64,000 nt of DNA. Origin: Trinickia fusca. Lineage in GTDB: Bacteria; Pseudomonadota; Gammaproteobacteria; Burkholderiales; Burkholderiaceae. Made by a program: the position numbers and the translations under genes. The stretch covers positions 1 through 64,000 of the forward strand of contig NZ_RBZV01000009.1 in assembly GCF_003628145.1 (NCBI RefSeq), read 5' to 3'. Shown one piece after another: positions 8,876 to 17,680 of this stretch; within the stretch, counting starts at the first letter, position 1; every line of letters starts with the position of its first letter. The notes under the pieces are model-generated. The model saw only the letters and a program-made list of their open reading frames with translations, was not told the origin of the DNA and did no database searches.

Positions 8876-8904
8876 ACTATACACAGATCGATGGTGCAAC
8901 GCAA
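8876..8904 (-). promoter_or_regulatory. Sigma-70 promoter of the small-RNA candidate
   Basis: Read on the minus strand: -35 TTGCGT (8904-8899), exactly 17 bp spacer, -10 TATAGT (8881-8876). The -10 differs from consensus at one base and the -35 at two. It is followed 8 nt later by the inferred RNA start. Confidence 0.65.
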
Positions 8905-8977
8905 TATCTTTTTTATGAATGAAAATTACAAAAACCGATAAGCCGCGGCGCTGCGGCCGACAGCAGGCTGAATAACC

Positions 8978-8990
8978 GATTAGAGCGCAA
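8978..8990 (+). promoter_or_regulatory. Possible Ada box upstream of ada
   Basis: GAT-N6-GCAA (overlapping AGAGCGCAA) about 73 bp before the ada start. The E. coli Ada box is AAT-N6-GCAA, so this is one mismatch away. Methylated Ada activates its own operon in E. coli; here it is only a candidate site. Confidence 0.3.
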
Positions 8991-9062
8991 GATTCGGCGC
9001 GCCACGGCAGGGCGCTGGGCCTACAGTAGGCCATGTACTCTCAGCGAAAATCGAGGATCAAG

Positions 9063-10154
9063 ATGCATAGCGCTTACTACACCGACGCCGAACGCTGGAA
9101 TGCCATCGTCGAACGCGACGCGGGCGCCGACGGCGCCTTTTTCTATGCCGTCGCCACGACCGGCGTGTTTTGCCGCCCGTCCTGCGCCTCGCGCCTGCCG
9201 CGGCGTGAGAACGTGCGCTTTTTCAGCCGCGTCGACGACGCGCTCGCCGCAGGCTTTCGCGAATGCAAGCGCTGCCGGCCTGGCGGCCTGCCGCGCGACA
9301 TGGCCATCGTCGAACGCGCTCGCGCAGCACTCGACGCCGACCCACAAGCTCGCCTCACGCTGGCCCAGCTCAGCGAAGCCGTCCATGTGAGCCCGTTCCA
9401 TCTGCAACGCCTGTTCAAACGCGTCGTCGGCGTGTCGCCGCGCGAATATCAGGCTGCGCGACGCGGCGCCGCGCTGCGCGAGGCGCTGCAACGAGGCGAC
9501 GACATCACGCGCGCCGCGCTGGACGCTGGCTTCAACTCGTCCTCCCGCCTGTACGACAGTGCCGCGAGCGAGCTCGGCATGGCGCCGTCGACGTACCGCA
9601 ACAAGGGCGCCGGACTGCGCGTGCGCTACGCCTGTGCAGACACCGCGCTCGGTCAAGTGCTCGTCGCCGCGACCGGCAAGGGGATCTGCCGCATCGCCTT
9701 CGGTGATCAAGCGGCCACGCTGGTCGATGAACTGCGGCATGCGCTCGGCCACGCGGAACTCGTCGAAGATCGCGCGTATATCGCACCGTTCGTCGCGCAG
9801 ATCGAGGCCTACCTGAACGGCCGGCGCGAGGCGTTCGACCTGCCGCTCGACGTCGGGACCACAGCGTTCCGTCAACGGGTATGGGACGCGCTGCGGCGCA
9901 TCCCGTATGGTCAAACGCGTACCTACACCGAAATCGCCGAGTCGCTCGGCGAGCCGCGCGCCGTGCGGGCCGTCGCAAGCGCCTGTGCGTCGAACCCGGT
10001 CGCCCTCGCCATTCCTTGCCATCGCGTCATCCAGAAGGGCGGGGCGCTCGCCGGCTATCGATGGGGGCTCGCGCGCAAGGCGGCATTGATCGAAGCCGAG
10101 GCGCACAGCGCGGCCGTGGCCACCAAAGCCACCGAACTGGACGACGCCGCTTGA
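9063..10154 (+). CDS. ada: Bifunctional Ada: methylphosphotriester/O6-methylguanine-DNA methyltransferase and regulator
   Basis: 363 residues, the usual full-length Ada. The N-terminal zinc domain has four cysteines (C37, C41, C68, C71; motif GVFCRPSCASR ... CKRC), the first being the suicide acceptor for phosphotriester methyl groups. An AraC-type helix-turn-helix follows (about 80-180: HVSPFHLQRLFKRVVGVSP). The C-terminal O6-methylguanine methyltransferase domain ends with the active-site AIPCHRVI (cysteine near residue 319). ATG 9063 is preceded by GAGGA; an upstream in-frame ATG at 9033 is less likely. It overlaps alkA by 4 nt, forming an adaptive-response alkylation repair operon. Confidence 0.95.
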   Translation: MHSAYYTDAERWNAIVERDAGADGAFFYAVATTGVFCRPSCASRLPRRENVRFFSRVDDALAAGFRECKRCRPGGLPRDMAIVERARAALDADPQARLTLAQLSEAVHVSPFHLQRLFKRVVGVSPREYQAARRGAALREALQRGDDITRAALDAGFNSSSRLYDSAASELGMAPSTYRNKGAGLRVRYACADTALGQVLVAATGKGICRIAFGDQAATLVDELRHALGHAELVEDRAYIAPFVAQIEAYLNGRREAFDLPLDVGTTAFRQRVWDALRRIPYGQTRTYTEIAESLGEPRAVRAVASACASNPVALAIPCHRVIQKGGALAGYRWGLARKAALIEAEAHSAAVATKATELDDAA

Positions 10155-11086
10155 GTACGCTACTTGCCACCACCTTCGAGCTGCCGTTCAAGGCGCCCTA
10201 CGACTGGCCGCGCGTGTTGCGCTTTTTCGCGGGCCGCGCGACGCCGGGCGTCGAAGCGGTCGAGGACGGTGCCTATCGCCGCGCCATCGACTGGGCCGGC
10301 GCGAGCGGCACCATGACCGTGCGCCGGCATGCGCGCAAACGCTGTCTGGTGGTCTGCATCGAAGGCGATGCCGGCCATCACGCCGATACGCTGGCCCCGC
10401 ACGTCGCAACGATGTTCGACGTCGGCGCCGAGCCGTCCGCGATCGGCGCCCATCTTGCGCAGGATGCCTGGCTGGCACCGCTCGTAGCAACCGCGCCGGG
10501 CCTGCGGGTGCCGGGCGCATGGTCGGCGTTCGAGCTCGTCGTGCGTGCGATCGTCGGCCAGCAAGTCAGCGTGAAAGCGGCGACGACGCTGATCGGCCGG
10601 CTCGTCGTCAGGGCCGGCGCGCGCATCGACGACCACGCGCACGAAGGCACGGCCTGGCGCTTTCCGACACCGGCCGCCCTGGCCGAGGCCGATCTTGCCA
10701 ACATCGGCATGCCCGGCAAGCGCGTGGCGGCGCTGCAGGGCGTCGCGCGTGCCGTCGCGAGCGGCGACGTGCCGATCGACGGCGGCACGGCCGATCGCAG
10801 CCCCCGCGGCGCCGACCTCGCGGCGCTGCGCGCGGCCTTGCTGGCACTGCCCGGCATCGGACCCTGGACCGTCGAATACATCGCCATGCGCGCGTGGCGC
10901 GACCCCGACGCGTGGCCCGCCACCGATCTCGTGCTGATGCAATCGATCGCCGCGCGCGATGCCACGCTCACGCGCCCGGCAGCGCAGCGTGCCCGCACGG
11001 AAGGCTGGCGCCCGTGGCGCGCGTACGCCGCGATGCATCTGTGGAATGAGATCACCGACCGGACGAGCGGTACGCGCGGCGGGTAG
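10151..11086 (+). CDS. alkA: DNA-3-methyladenine glycosylase II
   Basis: Removes alkylated bases from DNA (base excision repair). 311 residues beginning with a TTG codon that overlaps the ada stop (TTGA), which suggests coupled translation. An AlkA N-terminal domain (ELPFKAPYDWPRVLRFFAGRA ...) leads into the helix-hairpin-helix/GPD fold: IVGQQVSVKAA near 134-144, the hairpin LPGIGPWT at 233-240, and the catalytic aspartate in ATDL (about residue 259). No ATG is available near the family N terminus, so TTG is the best start. With ada it forms the adaptive response unit. Confidence 0.92.
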   Translation: MSTLLATTFELPFKAPYDWPRVLRFFAGRATPGVEAVEDGAYRRAIDWAGASGTMTVRRHARKRCLVVCIEGDAGHHADTLAPHVATMFDVGAEPSAIGAHLAQDAWLAPLVATAPGLRVPGAWSAFELVVRAIVGQQVSVKAATTLIGRLVVRAGARIDDHAHEGTAWRFPTPAALAEADLANIGMPGKRVAALQGVARAVASGDVPIDGGTADRSPRGADLAALRAALLALPGIGPWTVEYIAMRAWRDPDAWPATDLVLMQSIAARDATLTRPAAQRARTEGWRPWRAYAAMHLWNEITDRTSGTRGG

Positions 11087-11220
11087 GGGTAGCGGCTGGA
11101 GCCTTGCCTGCATTGGCCTCAAGCGAGCTTGGCGGCGCGGTGTTAAAGTGCCCGCTACCCAAAAATAATTGCGCTCGAGGCGCCGCGCAGCACACCGCGC
11201 CAGGCTCCCGGCCGGCTTCG

Positions 11221-12837
11221 ATGTCAGATAAACAATCGACACCCTGTTCAGAGACGTTCGCGCAACGCCTGTCCGCTCTCACGTCGCCTGCTGCGCGTGA
11301 CGTGCTCGCGCATGGCCTGCGCGGCATCGAGAAGGAAAGCTTGCGCATCGCCGCCGGCGGCTCGCTCGCGACGACGCCGCATCCGCGCGCGCTCGGCTCG
11401 GCGCTCACGCATCCCTCGCTGACGACCGACTACTCGGAAGCGCTGCTCGAGCTCATCACGCCGGCCGAGCGCACGCCCGCGCTCACGCTCGAGCGGCTCG
11501 ACGAGCTGCATCGATTCGTCTACGCCAAGCTCGACGGCGAGTTGCTGTGGACCCACTCGATGCCGGGCCAGCTGCCGGCCGACGACCAGATTCCCATCGC
11601 GAAGTACGGCACGTCGAACATCGGCCGGCTCAAGCACGTCTACCGGCGCGGGCTTGCGCTGCGTTACGGGCGCACGATGCAGTGCATCGCGGGCATCCAC
11701 TACAACTACTCGCTGAGCGAGGAAGCGTGGCGCCTGCTGCATGCCGCCAATCCGTCGCCGGCCACGGCTGTCGACTTCCAGTCCGCGCGCTACCTCGCGC
11801 TGATCCGCAACTTCCGCCGCACGAGCTGGCTGCTGATGTACCTGTTCGGCGCATCGCCCGCACTCGACCGGCACTTCCTGCGCGGCCGTCCGCACGCGCT
11901 CGAGACGTTCGATGCCGATACGCTCTATCGCCCGTACGCGACGAGCCTGCGCATGAGCGATCTCGGCTACTCGAACACCACCGCGCAGGCCGCGCTGCAG
12001 CCCGACTACGACACGCTGCCGGGCTACCTCGACGCGCTCGCGCGCGCGGTCAGCGAGCCGTATCCGCCTTATGAGGCGATCGGCACGCATCGCGACGGCG
12101 AGTGGGTGCAAATCAACACCAATGTGCTGCAAATCGAGAACGAGTTCTATTCGACGATTCGTCCCAAGCGTGTCACGAACACGGGCGAACGGCCGCTGCA
12201 TGCGCTCGCGGCGCGCGGCGTGCAATACGTCGAGGTGCGCTGCCTCGACATCGATCCGTTCGTGCCTTGCGGCATCGACCTCGATACGGCGCGTTTTCTC
12301 GATGCCTATCTGCTCGTCTGTGCGCTCGAAGAAAGCCCGCTGCTGCCGCCGCCAGCCTATGCGGAAGCCGGTGCGAACTTTGGCCGCGTCACGCTCGAGG
12401 GCCGCAAGCCCGGGCTCGAACTGATGCGCGAAGGCAGTGCGGTGTCGCTGCAGGACTGGGCCGCCGAATGGCTCGCCAAGGTCGAGGTGGCCGCGCAAGC
12501 GCTCGATGCGCTCACGGGCGGCGATGCACACGCGCGTGCCGTGGCGGCGCAGCGCGCCAAGCTGGCCGATCCGGCCCTGACACCGTCGGCGCGCGTGCTC
12601 GAGACGATGCGTGAGCGCGGGCAGAGCTTCCTCGCGTTCGGGCTCGCACAAAGCGAAGCCCATGCCGCGTACTTCCGCGGCCGGCCGCTGGCACCGGCCG
12701 ACGTGCAGGCGGCGGCTGCGCTCGCCGCGCAATCGCTCGACGAGCAAGCCCGGCTCGAACACAGCGAACAGCCGGGGTCGTTCGACGCCTTCGTCGCCGA
12801 CTACCGCGCCTACACGCTCGAGCGCTTCAGCGTCTGA
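11221..12837 (+). CDS. gshA: Glutamate-cysteine ligase (proteobacterial GshA type)
   Basis: First step of glutathione synthesis: ATP-dependent joining of glutamate and cysteine through the gamma carboxylate. 538 residues, close to E. coli GshA (about 518). Recognisable segments are GLRGIEKESLRI, LTTDYSEALLELITP, a MPGQLP loop, GIHYNYS, QIENEFYSTIRPKR and YVEVRCLDIDPF. ATG 11221 (MSDKQST) is chosen from family length; no strong ribosome-binding site is visible and an in-frame ATG at 11104 exists. A second, unrelated-type glutamate-cysteine ligase-like gene lies at 35893. A GC-rich hairpin without a T-tract (12901-12921) follows the gene. Confidence 0.95.
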   Translation: MSDKQSTPCSETFAQRLSALTSPAARDVLAHGLRGIEKESLRIAAGGSLATTPHPRALGSALTHPSLTTDYSEALLELITPAERTPALTLERLDELHRFVYAKLDGELLWTHSMPGQLPADDQIPIAKYGTSNIGRLKHVYRRGLALRYGRTMQCIAGIHYNYSLSEEAWRLLHAANPSPATAVDFQSARYLALIRNFRRTSWLLMYLFGASPALDRHFLRGRPHALETFDADTLYRPYATSLRMSDLGYSNTTAQAALQPDYDTLPGYLDALARAVSEPYPPYEAIGTHRDGEWVQINTNVLQIENEFYSTIRPKRVTNTGERPLHALAARGVQYVEVRCLDIDPFVPCGIDLDTARFLDAYLLVCALEESPLLPPPAYAEAGANFGRVTLEGRKPGLELMREGSAVSLQDWAAEWLAKVEVAAQALDALTGGDAHARAVAAQRAKLADPALTPSARVLETMRERGQSFLAFGLAQSEAHAAYFRGRPLAPADVQAAAALAAQSLDEQARLEHSEQPGSFDAFVADYRAYTLERFSV

Positions 12838-12968
12838 CATCCTGCGACACTCGACGAGCTCGGGTGGCACGAGAAGCAAGTACCGTACGCATTCACGCAT
12901 GGCCGGGCGAACGCCCCGGCCGTTCACGCGTCGAACCTCTTGAGAGAACCTGAAAGAGGGGCGTCGCG

Positions 12969-13415
12969 ATGAAGACGAAGTGCTGGGCGGCGATGTCGTG
13001 CTGTGCGCTCGTCGCAGCGTGCGCGCCGCCGCCGACGACTCAGGTCAGTCCGGAAACGATGCAGATCGCGACGGCACCGCTCGTCTGCAAGGACGCCGAC
13101 GAATGTGCGCTGTGGTGGCGCCGCGCGCACGATTGGGTGTCGCATCACGCGAGCTACAAGCTCCGAAGCGAGACCGACACGCTGATCGAGACGGCAGGGC
13201 CGGCTGGCGGCAGCGGCAAGCTCGCCTACGAAATCACCAAGACGCCTGGCGGCGACGGCAGCGCGACGATCGGCTTTGCCGCCCGTTGCGACAGCATGCT
13301 CGGATGCGATCCCAATCCGTGGAAAGCAGGCGCCGACTTCAAGCTGTATGTCAGAAGCGGCACCGAGCCCCCGCCCGGTGAGCCAGGCGAGGCAAGTCCG
13401 CCTCCCCCGCGTTGA
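12969..13415 (+). CDS. Putative lipoprotein
   Basis: 148 residues. The N terminus has a signal sequence with a lipobox (LVAAC, cysteine at about 19), so the protein is probably lipid-anchored, perhaps to the outer membrane. The mature part has paired cysteines (LVCKDADECALWW and ARCDSMLGCDPNP) and ends in a proline-rich tail (GEPGEASPPPPR). No named domain is recognised. It stands alone between gshA and the MFS pump gene, with which it is convergent. Confidence 0.8.
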   Translation: MKTKCWAAMSCCALVAACAPPPTTQVSPETMQIATAPLVCKDADECALWWRRAHDWVSHHASYKLRSETDTLIETAGPAGGSGKLAYEITKTPGGDGSATIGFAARCDSMLGCDPNPWKAGADFKLYVRSGTEPPPGEPGEASPPPPR

Positions 13416-13481
13416 CGCTGTACTTGCCGGCGAGCGCACCGCAAGAGCAGCCGCGCACCGCGACTCGCCCCGCTATCCGCG

Positions 13482-15050
13482 TCAGTGCCCCATCGCCGGC
13501 CCGGCGCCGCGCTTGGGCTTCGTGATCCACACGAGCCCGGCCAGCACGACGAATGCGATGCAGGAAACACGGAAGAAATCGTTGGTCGCCATCATGAAGC
13601 CCTGCTGCGTGACGATCGCGTTCAACTGCGCCGTGAGTCCATCGCCGCCCACGCCTAACGAACCCAGCGCGTTGCTGTAAGCGTGCGTGTTTTGCGAGTA
13701 AGTGCTCACCGATTCGGAAAGCACCGCATGGTGATAGATCGCGTCGTTCTCCCAGTAGGTCGTGCTGATCGCCGTGCCGATGGCGCCGGCCAGCGTGCGC
13801 AGGAAGTTGGACAGGCCCGAGGCGCTCGCGAGCCGTTCGTCGGGAATGCTCGACAGCGTGATCGTCGTCATCGGCACGAAGAAGCACGCCACGCCGATGC
13901 CCTGCGCGAGACGCGGCAGGATCACATGGTTGAACGGCACGTCCAGCGTAAACGTGGAATTCCACAGCGAAACGACCGCAAACACGACGAAGGCGAGGCT
14001 AGCCACCATGCGCAGGTCGAGCCGATGCATGTTGCGTCCGATCAGCGGCGAGAGGATGAGCGCGAGAAAGCCGACGGGCGCCGTCGCGAGCCCGGCGAGG
14101 CCTGCCGTGTAGCCCATCACCGTCTGGAGCCATAGCGGGAAGATCACGACTGAGCCGAAAAACGCCATGTAGCCGAGAAAGATGATCAGGGCGCCCAGCG
14201 CGAAGTTGCGGTCCTTGAACAGCGTCAGATCGATGACGGGTAATTTCTCGGTGGCTTCCCAGACGAGCAGGAAGGCCAGCGCGATCGCCGCGATCAACGC
14301 CAGCGAGACGATGAACGCAGAGCTGAACCAGTCGCGATCCTTGCCGAGATCGAGCATCATCTGCAACGAACCGACGCCGAGGACGAGCAGCGTGAGGCCC
14401 ACGGCGTCGATCGGCTGCTTGCTCGTCTTCGTCTCACGTCCGCGCAGCAAAAAGTAGGCCGAGGTGGCCGACAGCACGCCGATCGGCAGGTTGATGTAGA
14501 AGATCCACGGCCACGTGTAGTTGTCGGTGATCCAGCCGCCCATCACGGGCCCGAAGATCGGCGCGACGATCACCGTCATCGCCCATAAGCCCAGCGCCAG
14601 GCCGCGCTTTTGCGGCGGATAGCTGCGCATGAGGATCGTCTGCGAGAGCGGCACCATCGGGCCCGAGACGAGGCCTTGCAGCAAGCGGAAGCCGATCAGC
14701 GATTCGAAATTGGTGGCCAGGCCGCACAGTGCCGAAGCGATCGTGAACGCAAGCACGGACAGCGTGAACAAGCGCACCTCGCCGACACGCCGCGCCAGCC
14801 AGCCCGTCAGCGGCACGGCAATCGCGGCGGCCACCGAGTAAGACGAAATGACCCATGTGCCGTCGCTCGTCGCGACCCCGAGGCTGCCCGAAATCGTCGG
14901 CACGGCCACGTTCGCGATCGAGGTGTCGAGCACTTCCATGAACGTGCCGAATGCGAGGCCGACCGTCAACAGCGCAAGCGCGCCGCCACGCAACGGCGCC
15001 GGAGCCGCCGGCGCAGCCGGTGAGATAGCAGGAGAAGCCGCGTTTGTCAT
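13482..15050 (-). CDS. DHA2-family (EmrB/QacA) multidrug efflux MFS transporter
   Basis: 522 residues with about 14 membrane segments, as in EmrB. Recognisable marks are the TM1 motif LDTSIANVAVPTISG, WVISSYSVAAAIAVPLTGWLARRVGE (motif A region), and GPVMGGWI with the adjacent segment (motif C). It would export hydrophobic drugs or organic acids using the proton gradient. ATG 15050 (MTNAASPA) follows family length; no strong Shine-Dalgarno. The divergent neighbour encodes an outer-membrane channel, but no HlyD/EmrA membrane-fusion protein gene adjoins either one, which is unusual for a tripartite EmrAB-type system. Confidence 0.93.
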   Translation of the reverse strand: MTNAASPAISPAAPAAPAPLRGGALALLTVGLAFGTFMEVLDTSIANVAVPTISGSLGVATSDGTWVISSYSVAAAIAVPLTGWLARRVGEVRLFTLSVLAFTIASALCGLATNFESLIGFRLLQGLVSGPMVPLSQTILMRSYPPQKRGLALGLWAMTVIVAPIFGPVMGGWITDNYTWPWIFYINLPIGVLSATSAYFLLRGRETKTSKQPIDAVGLTLLVLGVGSLQMMLDLGKDRDWFSSAFIVSLALIAAIALAFLLVWEATEKLPVIDLTLFKDRNFALGALIIFLGYMAFFGSVVIFPLWLQTVMGYTAGLAGLATAPVGFLALILSPLIGRNMHRLDLRMVASLAFVVFAVVSLWNSTFTLDVPFNHVILPRLAQGIGVACFFVPMTTITLSSIPDERLASASGLSNFLRTLAGAIGTAISTTYWENDAIYHHAVLSESVSTYSQNTHAYSNALGSLGVGGDGLTAQLNAIVTQQGFMMATNDFFRVSCIAFVVLAGLVWITKPKRGAGPAMGH

Positions 15051-15143
15051 ACGCTTTCGCCCATTTTCCGATCGTTGGTAGGTGGGGGTGAGGCGGCCGG
15101 CATCGCGTGCCGCCAGTCCGTTTATGCGAAATATCTCGACAAA

Positions 15144-15176
15144 TGATTGCTGTGTCAATATTTTTCTATGCAATCA
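15144..15176. promoter_or_regulatory. Candidate operator between the divergent efflux genes
   Basis: TGATTGC (15144-15150) and GCAATCA (15170-15176) form a perfect 7-bp inverted repeat separated by 19 nt, inside a locally AT-rich stretch between the MFS pump and outer-membrane channel genes. The size and position suit a MarR- or TetR-type operator. No such regulator gene is adjacent. Confidence 0.4.
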
Positions 15177-15266
15177 TACTTCGAATTTCAATGGGCGTAA
15201 CAGGCCGTAACCCAAGCCCGGCGCGGCTTGCGCTACCATCGCCGGATCGCATAGGAATCGATCGGC

Positions 15267-16805
15267 ATGCTGTCTTCTCGCACTCCCCGTTGCATCGGCA
15301 CGGCGCGCACGACCCTCGCAGCGGCGCTCTCACTCGCACTCGCCGGCTCGTTGGCCGCTTGTGCCGTCGGCCCTGATTACCACCGGCCCAGCACGGCCGT
15401 GCCAGCCTCCTATAAAGAGACGCCGGCAGGCTGGAAGCTCGCCGAGCCGGGCGACCGCGCCGACCGCGGCCGCTGGTGGGCGATCTATCACGATGCGCAG
15501 CTCGATGCGTTGATGGACAAGCTCGACGCCGCCAACCAGACCGTCGCGCAGTTCGCGGCCGCTTATCGGCAGGCGCGCGCGCTGGTCAGCGAAGCGCGGG
15601 CCAGCTACTTTCCGACGCTCGGCTTGTCGGCCAGCGCCACGCGCTCGGGCCAGCAGCTGTCGCGCTCGTCGACGAACAACGCGCTTGGCAGCTCGAACGG
15701 CAGTACCAGCCGCGTCAGCAATGCGTTCAGCCTGTCGCTCGACGCGTCGTGGGAGCCGGACCTGTGGGGCAAGGTGAGCCGCACCGTCGGCGCACAGGAA
15801 GCCTCGCAGCAAAGCGCGGCGGCCGATCTCGCGAACGCGCGGCTATCGACGCAGGCGACGCTCGCGCAGACGTACTTTCAGCTCCGCTCGCTCGATGCGC
15901 AGCAAAAGCTGCTCGACGATACGGTGACGGCCTACGAGCAAGCGCTCAAGCTCACGCAGAACCGATACGCGCAAGGCGTCGCCGGACGTGCGGACGTGAT
16001 CCAGGCGCAGACGCAATGGCAATCGGCGCAGGCCGCGGCGCTCGACAACGGCATCGCACGCGCACAGAACGAGCATGCGATCGCGGCGCTCGTGGGCGAG
16101 CCGGCGTCGTCGTTCTCGATCGCAGCCGCGCCGCTCGATGCCGAACCGCCTGTCATCCCGATGCAATTGCCGTCGGCGCTGCTCGAGCGGCGCCCCGACA
16201 TCGCGACCGCGGAACGCAAGGCGGCTTCGGCCAACGAGCAGATCGGCGTCGCGATATCCGCTTATTTCCCGACGCTGACGCTGTCGGCCTCGGGCGGCTA
16301 CCAGAACTCGGTGTTCTCGCAGTTGCTCACGCTGCCGTCGCGCTTCTGGACCGTCGGCCCCCAACTGGCCGCCACGCTGTTCGACGCCGGCCTGCGCCAC
16401 GCGCAAACCGAAGCCGCGCGCGCCGCGTACGACCAGCAGGTGGCCGTCTACCGGCAGACCGTGCTCGCGGCGTTCCAGGACGTCGAGGACAACCTTGCGT
16501 CCCAACGCATCCTCGCCAGCGAGATCGTCGTGCAAAGAGAAGCGGTCGATTCGGCCAAGCAGGCGCTCGTCATCGTCACGAACGAATACAAGGCGGGCAC
16601 CGTCGATTATCTGAACGTGCTGACGGCTCAGACGACGGCGTTCTCGGCCGAGCAGAAGCTCTCGACCCTTGCAGGACAGCGCATGGTGTCATCGGTGGGG
16701 CTCGTCAAGGCACTCGGCGGCGGCTGGGATGTCGCACAGATCGATCGCGAGACGGGTGAGGCCAGCGCGCCGCCCACTGCGGGCGCCAAGCCGGCCCCTC
16801 AGTAA
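15267..16805 (+). CDS. Outer-membrane efflux channel lipoprotein (NodT/OprM family)
   Basis: 512-residue TolC-like channel subunit. The signal peptide ends in a lipobox (SLAAC, cysteine about residue 32) followed by AVGPDYHRP, the hallmark start of mature NodT/OprM lipoproteins. Two OEP repeats are present; LLERRPDIATAERKAASANEQIGVAISAYFP lies at the start of the second, near residue 310. It would provide the outer-membrane exit duct for an efflux pump, most likely the divergently transcribed MFS transporter. The periplasmic adaptor is not encoded nearby. Confidence 0.93.
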   Translation: MLSSRTPRCIGTARTTLAAALSLALAGSLAACAVGPDYHRPSTAVPASYKETPAGWKLAEPGDRADRGRWWAIYHDAQLDALMDKLDAANQTVAQFAAAYRQARALVSEARASYFPTLGLSASATRSGQQLSRSSTNNALGSSNGSTSRVSNAFSLSLDASWEPDLWGKVSRTVGAQEASQQSAAADLANARLSTQATLAQTYFQLRSLDAQQKLLDDTVTAYEQALKLTQNRYAQGVAGRADVIQAQTQWQSAQAAALDNGIARAQNEHAIAALVGEPASSFSIAAAPLDAEPPVIPMQLPSALLERRPDIATAERKAASANEQIGVAISAYFPTLTLSASGGYQNSVFSQLLTLPSRFWTVGPQLAATLFDAGLRHAQTEAARAAYDQQVAVYRQTVLAAFQDVEDNLASQRILASEIVVQREAVDSAKQALVIVTNEYKAGTVDYLNVLTAQTTAFSAEQKLSTLAGQRMVSSVGLVKALGGGWDVAQIDRETGEASAPPTAGAKPAPQ

Positions 16806-16827
16806 CGTCGCAAAGGGTGTAGATCCA

Positions 16828-17607
16828 TCAACGGTTGTAGTCGAGCGTGACCGTGCCGGTGCCCGTAGGCCGGCCGATCACGTTGAGCAAGCCGATCAGA
16901 TTGTCGCGCGCTTCGGGTGCCGCGCTCGCTTCGCCATGAAACGCGCTCGAGCCGCTCGTCATCGTGCCGTGGCCGGTCAGCAGCAACGGACCCTTCAGCG
17001 TCGACAGATCCAGCGTCGAAGCCGCACCCTGCGATTGGAACACGACGCGATACGAACCGAGCGGCTTGATGGGCGACACGCGCGATTGCATGTCGGTCAG
17101 CGTGACTTCGAGCTGGCCGTACGCGTTCGCGCCAATCGCATGCCATTGCGTCCAGCCCATGCGCACGTTGCCTTGCAGATCAAGCGTGTTGAACGGCGCG
17201 CCGAGCCCCGACAGCAACGCGGCAGGCACGACGATGGCGCCCTGCGACAGCGTCGCGCCGCGCGGCGTGGCATCGAGTGTCACGGGAGAAGGCATGGCTT
17301 CGGTCTGGCGCATCTCCATCCGCAGGCGTCCAGTCAGCAGCGGCCAGAATGCCGTATCCCATTCGATGCGACCCGGCAACAGCGTGGCGGCGCTCGCGTC
17401 GGCACCTGCCGCGAGCACCAGTGTGGCCGAGCCGTGCCATAGCGAGCCCATCGGCTCGATCAGATTGACGTGGCCCTGCGTCGCTTTGGCAAAACGCGGC
17501 GTGATCCAGGCCGCGGGGAACAGCGTCACGAGCGTCACCGCGCACGACAGCGCGGCAATGACGAGCCACGGCAGGGCAGCCGCGACACGCCGCATCCATA
17601 CGTTCAT
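16828..17607 (-). CDS. gspN: Type II secretion system protein N
   Basis: 259 residues. One N-terminal membrane anchor (about residues 8-30) and a periplasmic domain with GspN-like segments (GSLWHGSATLVLAAG, LPGRIEWDTAFWPLLTGRL, TGTVTLDYNR at the end). GspN is an accessory inner-membrane component of the type II secretion machine; its exact role is not settled. It is the last gene of the gspG-N block, 73 bp after gspM. The start MNVWMRRV is chosen because it places the membrane segment at the N terminus; the open frame continues further upstream. Confidence 0.88.
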   Translation of the reverse strand: MNVWMRRVAAALPWLVIAALSCAVTLVTLFPAAWITPRFAKATQGHVNLIEPMGSLWHGSATLVLAAGADASAATLLPGRIEWDTAFWPLLTGRLRMEMRQTEAMPSPVTLDATPRGATLSQGAIVVPAALLSGLGAPFNTLDLQGNVRMGWTQWHAIGANAYGQLEVTLTDMQSRVSPIKPLGSYRVVFQSQGAASTLDLSTLKGPLLLTGHGTMTSGSSAFHGEASAAPEARDNLIGLLNVIGRPTGTGTVTLDYNR

Positions 17608-17680
17608 GCGCGTCCCTGCCGATCGGCTGTCCGACGCCGCCACGCGCGACGGTACACCGCTACGTTCATGCGCTCGCTCA

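Larger units (their letters stand above)
8673..9062. other. Intergenic region between the VOC gene and ada
   Basis: 390 bp holding the small-RNA unit (minus strand, 8808-8904), the VOC promoter region to its left and the ada promoter region with a possible Ada box to its right. A 27-codon plus-strand frame starting at 8858 overlaps the small RNA and is not called. Confidence 0.5.

Noticed and set aside
8858-8941. 27-codon plus-strand frame (MEETRPTIHRSM...) after AGGAGGAG
   Set aside because: The apparent ribosome-binding site is the complement of the anti-Shine-Dalgarno motifs of the minus-strand RNA. There is no plus-strand promoter nearby and the peptide has no domain character.
12901-12921. 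GC-rich hairpin between gshA and the lipoprotein gene
   Set aside because: No T-run follows, so an intrinsic terminator is not supported; it may only be a Rho-associated or stability structure.
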